Source of the DNA: Haliscomenobacter hydrossis DSM 1100
GTDB lineage: Bacteria > Bacteroidota > Bacteroidia > Chitinophagales > Saprospiraceae
Direction: 5' to 3'
DNA: 64,000 bases
Assembly (NCBI RefSeq): GCF_000212735.1
Contig: NC_015510.1
Location: 5,767,001 to 5,831,000, forward strand
The first letter of the stretch is position 1, and every line of letters begins with the position of its first letter. A program made the translations under genes and the position numbers. The notes under the pieces were generated by a model. The model was not told where the DNA came from and did not search any database. It was given only the letters and a program-made list of their open reading frames with translations. Of the stretch, positions 20,201 to 29,816 are shown piece after piece.

Positions 20201-21596
20201 TGACGGCGTCAAACTGACCGAAGCTCCCGATGAAAACGGCGCACGGGTAGTTTTGTCTCGTACTGGTGAAATCCGGATTGTGGATGCAGAGACCAGCAAG
20301 CAATACGTTGCCATGCACGTACCTTACGGCTCGTCCTTGAGTGTACTGGAAGGCGACACCGTGAGCAAAGGTCAAATGATCTGTAACTGGGACCCTTTCA
20401 ACGCGGTAATCATCTCCGAATTCTCGGGTATCGCCAAATTCGACTCGATCGAAGACGGGGTTACCTTCCGAATTGAACGTGACGAACAAACGGGCTTCTC
20501 CGAAAAGGTCATCATTGAAAGTAAGAACAAACGGAAAATTCCGGTGATCTTCATCATGAGCCCCGACGGCGTAGAACTCAAAACGTATACTTTGCCAGTA
20601 GGATCGTACATCTCCATTGAAGATGGCGTAACCATTACTGCGGGTGATAAAATTGCGAAGATTCCACGGAAACTGGGTAAGATTCAGGATATTACGGGTG
20701 GTCTGCCCCGGGTAACCGAGCTTTTTGAAGCGCGTAACCCTTCTAACCCCGCCATCGTTTCTGAAATCGACGGTGTGGTGAACTTCGGCAAGATCAAACG
20801 GGGTAACCGCGAAATCTCCGTAACCGCCAAGGACGGCCAAATCAGAAAGTACCTGATTGGCTTGAGCAAACACATCCTGGTACAAGATGGCGACTTCGTA
20901 CGCGCTGGTACACCACTTTCTGATGGTACCATCGCCCCACGCGACATCCTGTCCATCAAAGGCCCATTTGCGGTACAACAGTACCTCGTGAATGGTGTTC
21001 AGGAAGTATACCGCTCACAAGGTATCACCATCAACAACAAACACATCGAGGTGATTGTACGCCAGATGATGCGCCGCGTGTTGATCGAAGACCCAGGCGA
21101 TACCAGCTTCCTCGAAGGTGAAACGGTGGACAAAATGGAATTCCTGGAGCAAAACGACTGGATTTTTGACAAGAAAATCGTTGTAGAATCTGGTGAATCC
21201 AACCGCTTAAAGCCAGGCCAGTTGGTGACTTTGCGCCAAATTCGGGAAGAAAACTCCTTCCTCAAGCGCAACGACCGCCAGTTGGTGGAATACCGCGATG
21301 CGGTAGCCTCTACTTCCAGCCCACAATTGTTGGGGATCACTAAGGCTTCCTTGGGCACCAACAGCTGGATCTCGGCTGCCTCCTTCCAGGAAACCACCAA
21401 GGTGTTGAGTACGGCTGCCATTGGCGCCAAAACCGACAACTTGATGGGCTTGAAAGAGAACGTCATCGTCGGCAAACGTATCCCAGCGGGTACCGGCCAA
21501 CGCAAGTTCGACAACATCATTGTAACGCACAAAGACCGTGCTGCTGAACTGGAGTCCCGCTACCACCAGTTCGACGACATGGAAGACGAGGATTAA
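17295..21596 (+). CDS. rpoC: DNA-directed RNA polymerase subunit beta'
   Basis: A 1433-aa RpoC. An N-terminal zinc cluster ([20 protein letters not shown] with CGVEVT) forms part of the clamp. The catalytic Mg-binding loop [12 protein letters not shown] has its three aspartates at 475, 477 and 479. A second zinc site is [13 protein letters not shown]. The trigger-loop region is [19 protein letters not shown]. Length and motif order are as expected. It forms the polymerase core with RpoB and follows it by 153 bases. Confidence 0.98.
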   Translation: MPFKKKGNIQNQNFDSITISLSSPDEILERSYGEVLKPETINYRSYKPERDGLFCERIFGPVKDYECYCGKYKRIRYKGIVCDRCGVEVTEKKVRRERMGHIKLVVPVVHIWFFKSLPNKIGYLLGLSSKKLESIVYYERYVVIQPGVKGNEGVGKNDLLTEEEYLEHLESLPAENQLLDDNDPNKFIARMGAEAVRDMLNRLELDQLSYDLRHQAANETSQQRKSEALKRLRVVEAFRDGQTRMENRPEWAVIQYLPVIPPELRPLVPLDGGRFASSDLNDLYRRVIIRNNRLKRLLEIKAPEVILRNEKRMLQEAVDSLFDNSRKSNAVKAEGGRPLKSLSDILKGKQGRFRQNLLGKRVDYSGRSVIVVGPTLKLHECGLPKGMAAELFKPFIIRKLIERGIVKTVKSAKKLVDRKDPVIWEILENILKGHPVLLNRAPTLHRLSIQSFQPRLVEGKAIQLHPLVCSSFNADFDGDQMAVHVPLSQAAILEAQMLMLSSHNMLNPQNGTPITLPSQDMVLGLYYITKERKTVGDVIVKGEGMKFYSSEEVIIALNEGVVDLHAKIKVRIGVDQPDGTRVMRLTETTVGRVLFNEVLPAGVPYQNSLMTKKNLKNVIGEVIERTDFAVTADFLDEIKEMGFIWAFRGGLSFNLGDLITPSIKQDALEEAQGEVDEVWENYNMGLITNNERYNQIIDRWTYADNRITDTLMRELASHKQGFNSVFMMLDSGARGSKQQIKQLCGLRGLMAKPRKSGDTGGAVIENPILSNFVDGLSVLEYFISTHGARKGLADTALKTADAGYLTRRLVDVAQDVIIMEEDCSTLRGLETLALKDNDKVIEPLVSRIEGRYTLHDIVNPVTDEIILTAGDYIDPRTAEYIEKIGIETVTIRSVLTCESKRGVCAKCYGKNLAIGRIAEEGDAVGIIAAQSIGEPGTQLTLRTFHTGGTASLSKTESEIVAKFAGKIEFDGVKLTEAPDENGARVVLSRTGEIRIVDAETSKQYVAMHVPYGSSLSVLEGDTVSKGQMICNWDPFNAVIISEFSGIAKFDSIEDGVTFRIERDEQTGFSEKVIIESKNKRKIPVIFIMSPDGVELKTYTLPVGSYISIEDGVTITAGDKIAKIPRKLGKIQDITGGLPRVTELFEARNPSNPAIVSEIDGVVNFGKIKRGNREISVTAKDGQIRKYLIGLSKHILVQDGDFVRAGTPLSDGTIAPRDILSIKGPFAVQQYLVNGVQEVYRSQGITINNKHIEVIVRQMMRRVLIEDPGDTSFLEGETVDKMEFLEQNDWIFDKKIVVESGESNRLKPGQLVTLRQIREENSFLKRNDRQLVEYRDAVASTSSPQLLGITKASLGTNSWISAASFQETTKVLSTAAIGAKTDNLMGLKENVIVGKRIPAGTGQRKFDNIIVTHKDRAAELESRYHQFDDMEDED

Positions 21597-21597
21597 C

Positions 21598-21713
21598 GTA
21601 GGGTTGACCCTCTGTGGTCAACCCCCGCCAACCCACGGGAATCCCGCGATTTAAATCGTGGGTTATATCCGTGGGAGGCACATATCCCCAACCCACGGAT
21701 TTATCCGTGGGAA
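21598..21713. repeat. Mixed repeat block after rpoC
   Basis: A GTAGGG-family copy (GTAGGGTTGACCCTCTGTGG, with TTGACC/GGTCAA arms) starts two bases after the rpoC stop and runs directly into CCCACG-family palindromes: CCCACGGGAATCCCGCG, a worn middle copy, and CCCACGGATTTATCCGTGGG. Both families meet here. The downstream CDS is on the opposite strand. Confidence 0.75.
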
Positions 21714-21773
21714 AAGCACAGGATGGATCGGCACTACGCCAATTCATCCTGTTTCTTTTTCTACATAAGTTGA

Positions 21774-22403
21774 TCAATGGTTTAGAAATACTTTGGCTAT
21801 GGCCTCAGCCAGAGAATGTACCTGCAATTTTTCGTAGATGCGCTTGATGTGGGTTTTTACAGTTTCCAGGCTGATGCCCAGATCATAGGCGATCATTTTT
21901 TGGCTGTCCCCGTTGGCGAGATGCTGCAATATCTCCTTTTCGCGAGGTGAGAGCCTTTCCAATTCCAAGGCTCGTTGTTGTTTTTGAGCAAAATAGCCAA
22001 GAACTTTGCGCGCTATTCCTGGCGACATGGCGACCCCGCCTAGTTGGATGTCCCGTATGGCGTCGATGAGTTTTTCAGGGGTGGTTTTTTTGAGCAAATA
22101 ACCACTTGCTCCTGCAGACAAAGCGTCAAACACTTTATCATCATCTTCAAATACAGTGAGTATGATGATCTCTACCGCCGGAATCAGCCTTCGGGCAATA
22201 GCGGCGGCTTCAATTCCGCTTATACCTGGTAGGCCAATATCCATCAGAATCACATCTGGCCGCAGCGATTGTAACTGCGAAACGACCTGCAAGCAGTCGC
22301 CAAACGCTCCCAACAATTCGAAGTCGTTTTGTTCAGCAAGCAATTCGGCAAGCGATTCTCTCAGCGCAGTGTTGTCTTCGTACAAAATAATTTTTATAGC
22401 CAT
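21774..22403 (-). CDS. NarL/FixJ-type response regulator
   Basis: A 209-aa regulator. The receiver domain (1-120) has an acidic pocket (YEDN), the phospho-accepting Asp in VILMDIGLPG, Thr in IIILTVFEDD and Lys in GYLLKK. The C-terminal LuxR-type HTH is LSPREKEILQHLANGDSQKM ... SLETVKTHIKRIYEKL. The start at 22403 (MAIKIILYEDN) fits the receiver fold; an upstream in-frame ATG would add 16 residues. It lies 84 bases after the kinase gene on the same strand, so the two should form a cognate pair. Targets are unknown. Confidence 0.95.
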   Translation of the reverse strand: MAIKIILYEDNTALRESLAELLAEQNDFELLGAFGDCLQVVSQLQSLRPDVILMDIGLPGISGIEAAAIARRLIPAVEIIILTVFEDDDKVFDALSAGASGYLLKKTTPEKLIDAIRDIQLGGVAMSPGIARKVLGYFAQKQQRALELERLSPREKEILQHLANGDSQKMIAYDLGISLETVKTHIKRIYEKLQVHSLAEAIAKVFLNH

Positions 22404-22487
22404 TTGCTGCAGTATAAATTCGATAGTTATGCCCTGGTGTGGGTTATACAAAGATAAAGGATATACGTGCGCACGACTATACCTATT

Positions 22488-24392
22488 TCAGGGGACGAAG
22501 GGGAAAGACACTTGTACTGTGGTTCCTCCCGGCACCTGGCTTTCTATGTGCAATGCCCCATTTATTTTTTGAGCCCGCATTTGCATATTCCCCAGCCCGT
22601 TCCCTTTCGCGCGGTTTTCATGCACATTGAAACCACATCCGTTATCACGTATTTTCATCACCACCTGCCCGTCCGTCCAATCTATGGCAACGGCTATTTC
22701 GCTTGCCTGGGCATACTTTAAGATATTGTTGATGCTCTCTTTGAGAATCAGGTACATGTTTTTCCGCTGTTCGGCACGCAAATTCAGGGTGTTTAGTGCG
22801 TCATTTACCTGCCATTGGATGCGAATGTTGTGATCTTGCAAAACATTGCTCAGAAAAGCCTTCATACGTTCAATCGTATAAGAAGTATGTTCGTGGTTTG
22901 GCTTGATGCTCCAGATGATGTCGTTCATTATTTCTAGTACCTCCAGCGTCTGGTTGTTGATGCGGTCAAGCCTGGACTTGATTCTTTCTGTCTGCAATTC
23001 TCCTTTTCCCAGTGCACTCAGAATGGAAATGCTGCTCAGGGTAGAGCCGACTTCATCGTGCAGATCAGCGGCAATACGTTCCATCTCCTGCATCCGCAGC
23101 AGTTTATTTTCTTGCGCCTGCATTTGAAACCTGAGTGTAGCGAGGTATTGGTTGCGAAAAACCACAATGCTGACAATGCAGAGTTCTGTTACAATGCTGA
23201 TGTTGATTAGTGAGTCGTTGATGAATACTGTCTTTTTAATCAACCCGGCATCAGTAGCGAAAAGCGTCACCGAAGTAACCAACAAAGGCACAAAAATGAG
23301 TGCCACATACCCGGCCTCTTCATTTTTATGTTTAAGAAACTGGAACATGGCCAGGCCTAGCATCAACAACATGGAAAATGCCGATAGTCCTGCAAACAGC
23401 CCTGCAAATAGGTCGTAAACGCCAGCGGGCACATCTGATTTGAATATTTCCGTCAACACGAAAACCAGGCCGACCAACACGTGCATTCTAAGCAACCACC
23501 TCAAAGCGGGATAAAAACGCCTGGCCTGAAGCAAATAGTAAACCAAGAATACAAAACTACTCAGACAAACAAATAAAAAAAAGTCAGGGGCTATGCCATA
23601 AAATTGTGGCCACCCGGGCCAGAAATGCAGCGCGGCAACGCCCCGGTCGGCTGCAACAAACAAAGTGGCTCCCATTAGATAGGTAAAATACAGGACATGC
23701 GTTCGCGTACGAAAAAAAATGACTAACCCCAACGCGACCACACAAAATGCCTCCATAAATCCAGTTAACAACCCCTTTTTTGTGGACCACATTCGGAATG
23801 ATTTCAAAAACCTAGGGTGGTCTTGAATAAATAAATTAAGATTGGTTTGAATTTGTACCGGCCCAGCTTCCATCATGATGTAGCTGATGGTCTGGCTATG
23901 AGCGCGGAGCTCCACCGGAAACACCAGATCGGGAATTGCAACAGGCCGTTGATGAAGGGGGATGTTCTGACCAGACACCGGGGAGGAGTCTATGCCAGCT
24001 GATGTAATCGAATAATGTTTGGCCTTCATAATCTCCTGGCTGGACAGTGCCCAAAGACCTTGTCGCGTTTTGTCACCATTGTTTTGTAGGCGTATTCTGA
24101 TCCAACATCGGGAGTCGGCCTTCAGGGTCTGGTAGGCTAGGGTGGACACGCTGTGCCAGGCAGCAGCACTTGTTGAAAGGACTGCCTGGAAGTTGGATTG
24201 GCCGGTATCGTCACTAAAAAATTCTACTTCGGGTTGAATGAAATCATTCGTGGTATGATCGTTTAGCTCCAGCACAGCCTTGGTATCAGCCTGAAGTGTA
24301 TCTGTAGCCGATGCTGAAAAGGAGAGTGCCATGAATATGCCGCACAGCAACAGGGCGATGGGTACATTGGGTATTCGGTGTTTGTTACACAT
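22488..24392 (-). CDS. 7TM sensor histidine kinase (HisKA_3/HATPase_c)
   Basis: A 634-aa membrane kinase. A signal peptide (ALLLCGIFMALSFSASA) is followed by an extracytoplasmic beta-rich region of about 150 residues like 7TMR-DISM extracellular domains. Then come about seven membrane helices (residues about 190-390), a coiled linker, and the HisKA_3 segment MERIAADLHDEVGSTLSSIS with the phospho-acceptor His. HATPase motifs include LKESINNILKYAQASE (N box), DNGCGFN and GNGLGNMQMRAQ. It should sense an extracellular small ligand and phosphorylate the adjacent regulator. The start at 24392 places the signal peptide properly. Confidence 0.92.
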   Translation of the reverse strand: MCNKHRIPNVPIALLLCGIFMALSFSASATDTLQADTKAVLELNDHTTNDFIQPEVEFFSDDTGQSNFQAVLSTSAAAWHSVSTLAYQTLKADSRCWIRIRLQNNGDKTRQGLWALSSQEIMKAKHYSITSAGIDSSPVSGQNIPLHQRPVAIPDLVFPVELRAHSQTISYIMMEAGPVQIQTNLNLFIQDHPRFLKSFRMWSTKKGLLTGFMEAFCVVALGLVIFFRTRTHVLYFTYLMGATLFVAADRGVAALHFWPGWPQFYGIAPDFFLFVCLSSFVFLVYYLLQARRFYPALRWLLRMHVLVGLVFVLTEIFKSDVPAGVYDLFAGLFAGLSAFSMLLMLGLAMFQFLKHKNEEAGYVALIFVPLLVTSVTLFATDAGLIKKTVFINDSLINISIVTELCIVSIVVFRNQYLATLRFQMQAQENKLLRMQEMERIAADLHDEVGSTLSSISILSALGKGELQTERIKSRLDRINNQTLEVLEIMNDIIWSIKPNHEHTSYTIERMKAFLSNVLQDHNIRIQWQVNDALNTLNLRAEQRKNMYLILKESINNILKYAQASEIAVAIDWTDGQVVMKIRDNGCGFNVHENRAKGNGLGNMQMRAQKINGALHIESQVPGGTTVQVSFPFVP

Positions 24393-24528
24393 GAGCGAAT
24401 GGGGTTGATTGGAGGTTCGCACGGATAGAAACAAATATCCAAATAAAGTATTGTTTTTTCAAACTTCTATCTCCTTTGATTGCGCATTTCCACAGTTTAC
24501 AGCGTCAGTTTGTCCCCCAAAATAGGTA

Positions 24529-24560
24529 TTGCAACACGATTGCTTGTTCCCGTATGTTTG
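24529..24560 (+). promoter_or_regulatory. Promoter of the 24.7-kb exported protein gene
   Basis: TTG at 24529-24531, 21 bases, then TATGTTTG at 24553-24560 (exact TAnnTTTG). It lies about 150 bases before the start at 24712, in the 319-base gap between divergent genes. Nothing else clear is seen in that gap. Confidence 0.5.
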
Positions 24561-24711
24561 TGGTACCTAGTTTTGGTTGTAAACACTGCTAATAACTACA
24601 TGTTGGCCGTAAAGCGAGATCAGTAGGTTTTACACAAAAATCTAAACACCTGAAAAGAGTGCTATGGCCGGGCCATCAAACCAGCATGTAACAAACTTAA
24701 AAGTAACAAGC

Positions 24712-25386
24712 ATGAAAACGAATCATTTTATCCCTTCCCTTTTGGTTTCCTTCCTTTTTCTGTTGACCGGAGGCATCCTCGTTGCACAGTCCACCAACCC
24801 CGACCAACCAACACCTTTGACTCAAAGCGAGCTGCGGGTAAGTGTACCCAACAATAAAACCAAATACTACTACACCTTCATGCTGGGGGAGGGGGAGCTA
24901 ATCCTTACGGCAGATGTGTCGGGAGGTACAATATACTATGAAATGGTAAATGAGGATTTTAAGGCCATAGGAGCCAACAGTTCTGGTAATTGGTTCGGTG
25001 GAACTCCTTCGAAGCGCAGTGTGACCCGTTACAATTCGATCAGACGCCAAAAAGTGATACTCATTCTTAGTTCTAGTAGAGTCAACGGTGGCAGCCTAAG
25101 CTTGCGCTTAGAGGGTTCTTTTGCACCCAGCCAAGGCACTTCAGTAGTAACTCCAGAACCAAGAACTACCCAAGCCCCAGTCGTCGTCGTTGCGCCTCCC
25201 GCCACAGATAGTGGGAATCCCAAAACCATAACGATAGTGCTCAAAAACGGCCAAACCGTAACAGGCAAATACGATAGCCGTGGGTTCCTTCGCAATGGGA
25301 TCAACAACAAACTTACGATCAACCTTCAGGGCAAGGGCATTCCTGAATTTGATATGAATCAGGTGCAAAGCATTACGATTTATTAG
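24712..25386 (+). CDS. Exported protein of unknown function
   Basis: A 224-aa protein starting MKTNHFIPSLLVSFLFLLTG with a cleavable signal ending near LVAQS. The first domain (about 35-140) is beta-rich (YYYTFMLGEGELILTADVSG, LILSSSRVNGGSLSLRL) and resembles pre-peptidase-type carbohydrate-binding sandwiches (inference). A Pro/Thr-rich linker leads to a C-terminal strand-rich segment (ITIVLKNGQTVTGKY ... FDMNQVQSITIY) of Sm-like character. The in-frame ATG at 24664 was passed over because the signal starts at 24712. It stands first in a co-directional run of small exported-protein genes. Confidence 0.7.
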   Translation: MKTNHFIPSLLVSFLFLLTGGILVAQSTNPDQPTPLTQSELRVSVPNNKTKYYYTFMLGEGELILTADVSGGTIYYEMVNEDFKAIGANSSGNWFGGTPSKRSVTRYNSIRRQKVILILSSSRVNGGSLSLRLEGSFAPSQGTSVVTPEPRTTQAPVVVVAPPATDSGNPKTITIVLKNGQTVTGKYDSRGFLRNGINNKLTINLQGKGIPEFDMNQVQSITIY

Positions 25387-25450
25387 GCTTACCTGACTGT
25401 GCTAACTGGTATCTGTACCTGATTCCTTTGACCTACGTAAACCCGAGTCC

Positions 25451-26236
25451 ATGCATTTTTTATTCCAAACACCCACATTTGAAGCTGCGGAAGCCCTGCG
25501 CTCTACCCTTCCAGGGATAGTCCTTGGGGCTGTATTAGGGGTGGCATTGGTCGGCTTGCTGGGCTGGGGAGTAGCGGCAATTGTAGGCAAGCACCTGATG
25601 ATCCGCTTGGGCTTGCTGCTGCTGGCGGGCTTGGTCGGCTTGGTCGGGGCAGTCATTGGAGATGCAGTAGCTGCCTACAAACGACCTTTGAATAAATGGG
25701 AACAACATATCGCCAGGCGTGTTTTTGGTGAAACCCTGGATTTTTCCAAGATAAAACTGGCCTTTGGATGCCACCTGATGAATGGGCCCAAGCGGAAAAT
25801 GAGCCGCACGCCTGGCAACACCATTTTTTTGTCCCAGCGATATTCCAACATTCAAACCGATGATGACCAGTACCGCTACGAAGACATCCTGATACACGAG
25901 CTTACCCATGTATGGCAAACACAACACGGCGTTTCTTTATTCAAAAAGGTATGGACTGCACTCGGCGTGGTTTTTCACAAAAAGAAGCCCTACGATTATG
26001 AAGGTGAGAAGGGCTTGAAGGAAAAAAGGCTACAAAACGGGCATTTCCGTGATTTCAGTACTGAACAGCAGGGGAGCATCATGGCACATTATCATTGCTG
26101 TAAATACCACAACATTAACTTCCACTTTAAATACCGCAAGGATTGTGAGAATCTGGAGCATTTTGCGCGCCAGGTCAGACTCAATGAAGGATACCACATC
26201 AAGAATGATACCATCCTTGGGGTGGGAAATGAGTAG
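25451..26236 (+). CDS. Membrane-anchored HExxH protein (DUF4157-like metallopeptidase candidate)
   Basis: A 261-aa protein. Two adjacent hydrophobic helices at about 20-46 and 49-72 are rich in Gly and Leu. The following soluble region has IHELTHVWQTQHG, in which H149-E150-x-x-H153 forms a zincin-type HExxH site. HELTHVWQ is common in DUF4157-like proteins found near toxins and secretion systems. Cys residues (HCCKYH) occur later. No third zinc ligand can be fixed by eye. The next gene starts 30 bases after the stop. A function in peptide processing is possible but unproven. Confidence 0.65.
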   Translation: MHFLFQTPTFEAAEALRSTLPGIVLGAVLGVALVGLLGWGVAAIVGKHLMIRLGLLLLAGLVGLVGAVIGDAVAAYKRPLNKWEQHIARRVFGETLDFSKIKLAFGCHLMNGPKRKMSRTPGNTIFLSQRYSNIQTDDDQYRYEDILIHELTHVWQTQHGVSLFKKVWTALGVVFHKKKPYDYEGEKGLKEKRLQNGHFRDFSTEQQGSIMAHYHCCKYHNINFHFKYRKDCENLEHFARQVRLNEGYHIKNDTILGVGNE

Positions 26237-26266
26237 GTGAAATTTCATCATTTAAATACATCCACA

Positions 26267-26797
26267 ATGTCTAGAATTATTTTTTTACTGATTTCGATGG
26301 TTTTTGTACAGCTTCCCACCGCCCAATCTCAGACAGCTATTTTTGATGAGATGATGGGGTGGATCAATAACAGTACAGTATTTAACCCATCCCACAATCA
26401 TAAAGGGTACAAAATGATGATGTCTAACAACACCATCCGCAACGCACCTTCAACGCCAACTTTCCAATATATCTCTTACACGCTTGGCTCAATAGAGCGT
26501 GCTGCAGGCAGCCCTGAAAAGTTCAAAGAATTAATTTTTAAAGGCATTTCTCATTCCTTCATCGATCAAGATGGAAAAGTTAACGCCAACCGAGATCAGA
26601 TTGATGTGAGGATATACAAGACCAGTACGGCAGTAAAAGTGGACATTAAATTACTCACCTGGGGTGGTGGTGTTGGCGTACATGATGCCACCATTGAAAG
26701 AACCATTCTTGGTGGGTACTGTCTGCGATTTAAAAGCAATCAAGCCAATTATTACACCATAATGCTAAGTCCCTTCACCTATCAAGCGCCAGAGTGA
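26267..26797 (+). CDS. Exported protein of unknown function
   Basis: A 176-aa protein. The signal peptide MSRIIFLLISMVFVQLPTAQ starts at 26267; the in-frame ATG at 26237 directly abuts the previous gene and would add ten residues. The mature domain has mixed strands and helices (FKELIFKGISHSFIDQDGK, AVKVDIKLLTWGGGVGVHDA) and no known motif. It lies 30 bases after the HExxH gene and before two DUF4252-like genes, suggesting joint expression. Confidence 0.65.
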   Translation: MSRIIFLLISMVFVQLPTAQSQTAIFDEMMGWINNSTVFNPSHNHKGYKMMMSNNTIRNAPSTPTFQYISYTLGSIERAAGSPEKFKELIFKGISHSFIDQDGKVNANRDQIDVRIYKTSTAVKVDIKLLTWGGGVGVHDATIERTILGGYCLRFKSNQANYYTIMLSPFTYQAPE

Positions 26798-26876
26798 TCT
26801 TTTAGCCTACTCTATTGCAAGGGCAATTTATCAGAAGCAGTAAGGGCGTAAAATTTCTAAAAACAACTGCAAACTT

Positions 26877-27527
26877 ATGAAATCAGCATATATTCTATTC
26901 TTGCTCTGCCTGCTCCCCACCCTGGTCAGCAGCCAAAACACCATCATCCGCCGTTATTTCAAAGAATACGCCACGGATAAACGCTTCAGGGAATACTACG
27001 TCAGCCCCCGGCTAACCAAAATTATTTCGAACTCCATTAAAAAGAAAGACCCCAAACTGAAGGAGCCACAAATCGAATGGACGTACCAAAGAGCGGTTGA
27101 TTCTAATAGTTACAATGCAACAGTAGGGGTAAGTACAAATAACACCCAGGTAGAACTTGAAATCAAGGAAGAAGACCTCAACCGCATTTACCGCAGCATT
27201 GGGGGCATCCACTACCTCACCACGCCGCACGACTCGGCACAGACTTTTTACAATCTCTCCATCAATAAATTGATGGACGATGAAGCCATTTACGAGCCAC
27301 TGGTGATTTTCAAACAAGGGCAAGATGATGTGCGCATTTTTATCCGCGAAGAAAATGACCTGGTGTTGGAATTGGTGCTCATTTTGAGTGGTAAGCAGAA
27401 TTTTTTGATCCTGAGTTTAGTGGGCAAAGGATTGAATGTAAAGGAAATCAGCAGCATTGCCAATCATATGGAAGTAGCGGGTGCCGAACATTTGGCTAAA
27501 GCTGGAATGGTAGCCAATCAAAACTGA
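26877..27527 (+). CDS. Exported DUF4252-like protein
   Basis: A 216-aa protein with signal peptide MKSAYILFLLCLLPTLVSSQ. The pattern YFKEYATDKRFREYYVSPRL near the start and LVLELVLILSGKQNFLILSL followed by GLNVKEISSIANHM near the end fits the DUF4252 family, small exported Bacteroidota proteins of unknown role (family assignment by eye). The next gene begins nine bases after its stop and looks like a divergent relative, so the pair probably arose by duplication. Confidence 0.68.
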   Translation: MKSAYILFLLCLLPTLVSSQNTIIRRYFKEYATDKRFREYYVSPRLTKIISNSIKKKDPKLKEPQIEWTYQRAVDSNSYNATVGVSTNNTQVELEIKEEDLNRIYRSIGGIHYLTTPHDSAQTFYNLSINKLMDDEAIYEPLVIFKQGQDDVRIFIREENDLVLELVLILSGKQNFLILSLVGKGLNVKEISSIANHMEVAGAEHLAKAGMVANQN

Positions 27528-27535
27528 AACGCCAG

Positions 27536-28165
27536 ATGAAAAATACTACTCTGAGCCTATTTACATTGCTGCTTATGCTGGCTTGTTCACCCAAATATCA
27601 GGATGTGATCTTGGCTAAAGCTGGGGACTACAAAACGCAGCCAATGTTCAAACACAATTACCTCAGTCCGGTTATGATCCGAGCCATTGTGCTCCAGGAA
27701 CCACTGATTTCCTTTTCGGGGGACTATCAAGGAGGCAATCCTTTTAAGGCGTCGAGCTACCGGCGTACTGACCAACCACAACGCAAGGCAAGCAATGGTA
27801 ATCAAAGCGACGAAGCAGCACTAGACTCTCTTTCCATACAAAAGATGATCCTGAGTGTGGCTGGCTTTAGAAGTTTGAAATTGGAGAACGATGAAGGTCA
27901 GGCATTTTTTCAACAAATGCAAGAAGCTATCGAGATGGACAGCGCTTATAACCTGCTGGGCTTCGTGCGCGGTGAGCTGGGGCAGACCCATTTTTTTGTC
28001 AAGGTACAGGAGTTCAAATTGAAGGAGATCGTGATGCTAAGCACCAAGGCCAACAAAACCAGCGTGTTTACCCTCCTTGGCGGGGATGTGCGTTTGGATG
28101 ACCTGGAGCGCGAGAAGGATAAACTGTTGTTGGTGCAAATGGCCAATCGATTGGTGAGGAAATAA
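27536..28165 (+). CDS. Lipoprotein, divergent relative of the upstream DUF4252-like protein
   Basis: A 209-aa lipoprotein with signal MKNTTLSLFTLLLMLACSPK (Cys at residue 17). The C-terminal half (FFVKVQEFKLKEIVMLSTKA, FTLLGGDVRLDDLEREKDKL) mirrors the corresponding part of the previous protein (strand, short turn, strand, then a helix after a G-x-D/N-V-x-L pattern). It lies nine bases after that gene, so it is almost certainly in the same operon. One partner is lipidated and the other soluble, which would fit a surface/periplasm pair. Function unknown. Confidence 0.68.
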   Translation: MKNTTLSLFTLLLMLACSPKYQDVILAKAGDYKTQPMFKHNYLSPVMIRAIVLQEPLISFSGDYQGGNPFKASSYRRTDQPQRKASNGNQSDEAALDSLSIQKMILSVAGFRSLKLENDEGQAFFQQMQEAIEMDSAYNLLGFVRGELGQTHFFVKVQEFKLKEIVMLSTKANKTSVFTLLGGDVRLDDLEREKDKLLLVQMANRLVRK

Positions 28166-28346
28166 AGTAACCTTTAATAAAACATCGTGTATGCAGTGTA
28201 TTGCGCATTGCAGCAATGGGAGTGTTTTGCCTAAAAGGTATAGAATCTGTAGCTGGAGTTTTCCCGAAAATCCAGCAAAAAGAGTAGGGCGCGGTCTGCC
28301 GAAAAGCGATACGAGTAGGCGAGTTTTCATTAAAAAAAAATTCATC

Positions 28347-29504
28347 ATGAAAAACCATCTGTTTAAATCCCTCTGGTCTGGGTTAATGATTCTTTTGTTT
28401 GTATATTTTCAAACCTCAGTTTCAAATGCCCAAATAGCTTCGGGAACTTATACCATACAAACAAAACTAGTGGCGAATAAAAACCTGGATGTTCAGAACG
28501 CAAATAAGGCACAGGGTACTAGAATACATTTGTGGGGTACAAATAATGGTGAGGCTCAAAGATTTATAATAACCCCCTCAAATGAAGCGGGCTACTACCA
28601 CATAAAAACGGAGTGGGGGCTTTGCTTGGGTGTAGGTGGAAGTAATCCTAATCCCGGTGCGCATGTAGTTACTTGGGCCTGTATCAATAATCTGGACGAT
28701 CAAAAATGGAAATTTATAAATACTCGTGATGGGCATTATAATATTCAGTCTAAGTTGGGAACTTATATTGATGTTAAAAATGCCAATACAAATGACGGTG
28801 CGGAAATTATCATGAATACTTATTTCCCTGCCAATGGTAATCTTGCGCAGAGGTGGAAGTTACAAAGAATAAGCACAACAACAATCAGGTTGCAAGACAT
28901 CAACGAATCGCTTTGCCCCAAAGATGTTTTGCAGGGCGACCGAGAATTTGATGGCCATGGCCCCAAAGTGCAATGCCAGGTAGACCTAAGAACTGGGGAT
29001 GAAGGTAGAGCCATTTATGCAGATATTTTTATTCGCGCACGTGAAACCACTCATGATTGGTCAACCACTGAACGAAGATGGGCAAGAAAAGTATACGATG
29101 CTCCTGCTGGGAAACGGATCAAAAGCATCAACTCTGATAGGAGCAGTTATACCGAATTCATTAGCGGAGCAGCAGGATTTCAACTTCTTTTTCCTGGCGC
29201 AGATGTAGCCGTAGCAATTGGACAAATATTCGAAGTAGCCAATATTCCCCGCGTAAAAGAGATATTGAGAGATCAATTTGGCATCAATCCTGAAGATGCC
29301 AAAAAGGTAGCAGAAATTGTTAAGGGGTTTGTTAACAATGGCAATACAGTGTACCAAATTCCGCCAGTTAGAGGTAGCGCCGTACGCCTCTTCCAAATAG
29401 TTGGTGACACTGGAGGCCCTGATATCAGCCACGATGATAATTGTAACGATGATACCCGAATTGTGAAAATTGAGTTCAACTCCGTAATAGTCATACTGGA
29501 GTAG
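28347..29504 (+). CDS. Secreted protein with ricin-type beta-trefoil lectin domain
   Basis: A 385-aa protein. A signal peptide (LMILLFVYFQTSVSNAQ) is followed at about 30-170 by a beta-trefoil: GTYTIQTKLVANKNLDVQNA, a second lobe with LCLGVGG, and a third with YNIQSKLGTYIDVKNA. QRF or QKWKF-type motifs close each lobe, as in RICIN/QxW domains that bind sugars. The C-terminal 200 residues are unrecognised; they hold a conserved-looking RARETTHDWSTTERRWARK and a helix region. The start at 28347 places the signal peptide correctly; earlier in-frame ATG codons would precede it with 52 extra residues. A perfect terminator follows. Confidence 0.8.
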   Translation: MKNHLFKSLWSGLMILLFVYFQTSVSNAQIASGTYTIQTKLVANKNLDVQNANKAQGTRIHLWGTNNGEAQRFIITPSNEAGYYHIKTEWGLCLGVGGSNPNPGAHVVTWACINNLDDQKWKFINTRDGHYNIQSKLGTYIDVKNANTNDGAEIIMNTYFPANGNLAQRWKLQRISTTTIRLQDINESLCPKDVLQGDREFDGHGPKVQCQVDLRTGDEGRAIYADIFIRARETTHDWSTTERRWARKVYDAPAGKRIKSINSDRSSYTEFISGAAGFQLLFPGADVAVAIGQIFEVANIPRVKEILRDQFGINPEDAKKVAEIVKGFVNNGNTVYQIPPVRGSAVRLFQIVGDTGGPDISHDDNCNDDTRIVKIEFNSVIVILE

Positions 29505-29507
29505 CAC

Positions 29508-29556
29508 AATTAAAAGATATACCCAACATCAGCGCTGGGTATATCTTTTAATTTTT
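29508..29556 (+). terminator. Terminator after the ricin-type lectin gene
   Basis: AATTAAAAGATATACCCA and TGGGTATATCTTTTAATT pair perfectly around a ten-base loop and are followed by TTTTT, four bases after the stop codon. Confidence 0.9.
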
Positions 29557-29575
29557 GTAAAAACCCAATCCCCTC

Positions 29576-29712
29576 ATGAAACAATCAACCATCTCCTATC
29601 TCGCCGCATCCCTTTTCGCCCTAGTCGATACATCAAGGAAAACCAGGATTTGAGGCCCCTCAAAAATAACCCAGACATCCCTGTCACCATCAATCCCGAA
29701 AACCCCAAGTAG
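29576..29712 (+). pseudogene. Remnant of a short exported-protein gene
   Basis: ATG at 29576 opens MKQSTISYLAASLFALV, a signal-peptide-like start, but this frame stops soon after at a TGA. A neighbouring frame then reads YIKENQDLRPLKNNPDIPVT and ends in NPENPK at a TAG (29710-29712). The two halves look like the first and last parts of one gene joined by an internal deletion with a frameshift. The remaining ~100 bases to 29816 show no gene. Confidence 0.45.
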
Positions 29713-29816
29713 TATTGGGTCGATTTATCGGGATTTGGGATAAAAGTTAGTACATAGAAATTTATTTAAACCTGAAAGCAGTCGCCACAGGCGAGTGTTT
29801 TAATCCCTGGCTCATC

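Noticed and set aside
18315-20978. Very long open frame (887 codons) on the minus strand within rpoC
   Set aside because: It is the antisense of rpoC; the biased codon use of highly expressed genes removes stops in the complementary frame. The translated sequence has no domain and no start context, and rpoC is certain.
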